Source: Eledone cirrhosa (lineage: Eukaryota; Mollusca; Cephalopoda; Octopoda; Eledonidae). Taken from it: DNA of 64,000 nt. The translations under genes and the position numbers were made by a program. The notes under the pieces were generated by a model. That model was not told where the DNA came from. It saw nothing but the letters and a program-made list of their open reading frames with translations, and searched no databases. Location of the stretch: NCBI GenBank assembly GCA_964016885.1, contig OZ024744.1, positions 111,893,290 to 111,957,289 on the forward strand, in the 5' to 3' direction. Shown here piece by piece: positions 63,947 to 64,000 of this stretch. The stretch's first letter is position 1. Each line of letters opens with the position of its first letter.

Positions 63947-64000
63947 TTGTTTCTACTTTAGGCACAAGGCCAGCAATTACCCAGTACATTACTGGTACTT
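63947..64000 (-). mobile_element. SINE, cut by the window end
   Basis: TTGTTTCTACTTTAGGCACA, AGGCCAGCAATTACCCAGTA, CATTACTGGTACTT is the 3' end of the common SINE on the minus strand. Confidence 0.92.

Overview
The window is eukaryotic, repeat-dominated DNA, most likely from a coleoid cephalopod (octopus-like). The evidence is: many copies of a tRNA-derived SINE whose body (around CCTTTCATCCTTACGGGGTCG and TGGCCTTGTGCCTAAAGTAG) matches, from memory, the cephalopod OK/OR-type SINEs; RTE-like LINEs; Penelope-like elements (PLEs); Helitrons; and very heavy TA, CA, GGT and CAT simple repeats. I find no host protein-coding gene, no tRNA or rRNA gene and no CRISPR array. Every long open frame is either a tandem repeat read through or a mobile-element relic.

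Layout. 1-2267: 51-bp satellite. 2335-6134: CA/TA microsatellite, a broken LINE, and a roughly 103-bp minisatellite. 6545-8350: nested foldback with TTAA-flanked termini, a PLE fragment and a Helitron end. 9128-10395: near-identical 485-bp tandem repeats. 10523-13097: LINE 3' end, a foldback, and two Helitrons facing each other. 13916-20762: PLE territory, holding a broken PLE with RT and GIY-YIG endonuclease (17396-19962, minus) and several terminal repeats with hammerhead ribozyme folds. 21179-23530: triplet repeats, a MITE, SINEs. 24036-29722: pyrimidine-rich satellite, GGT array, 80-bp satellite. 30481-34125: SINE cluster, second GGT array, hammerhead copy, SINEs, 52-bp repeat. 34183-39113: 4.9-kb minisatellite of 16/18-bp units containing a 1,618-bp higher-order duplication. 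39120-44272: hammerhead elements, Helitrons, SINEs, third GGT array, 48-bp repeat. 44769-58692: LINEs on both strands, a second PLE (47035-48720) with a well-formed hammerhead at 48880-48934, SINEs and a mariner relic. 58716-64000: hammerhead elements, CAT/CAC array, SINEs, TTAA-flanked MITEs, and a relic of an endonuclease-bearing LINE.

How the parts relate. Non-autonomous elements appear to borrow from autonomous ones. The tRNA-derived SINEs at 40247, 49218, 53122 and 63087 end in the same 3' sequence as the LINE at 44989-45827. The solo terminal repeats with hammerheads match PLE architecture. Several satellites (51-, 80-, and two 48-bp arrays) look like amplified pieces of dispersed elements found elsewhere in the window. 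Almost every element edge lies on a (TA)n run, which looks like the landing or breakage site of choice.

The most interesting signal is the set of hammerhead folds (CTGANGA core, stem II, GAAA, a 2-4 bp stem III, NUH cleavage site). Seven are strong and several are decayed, and some sit in head-to-head inverted pairs. Hammerheads in PLEs are an established finding; this dense local set and the inverted pairing are what deserve a second look.
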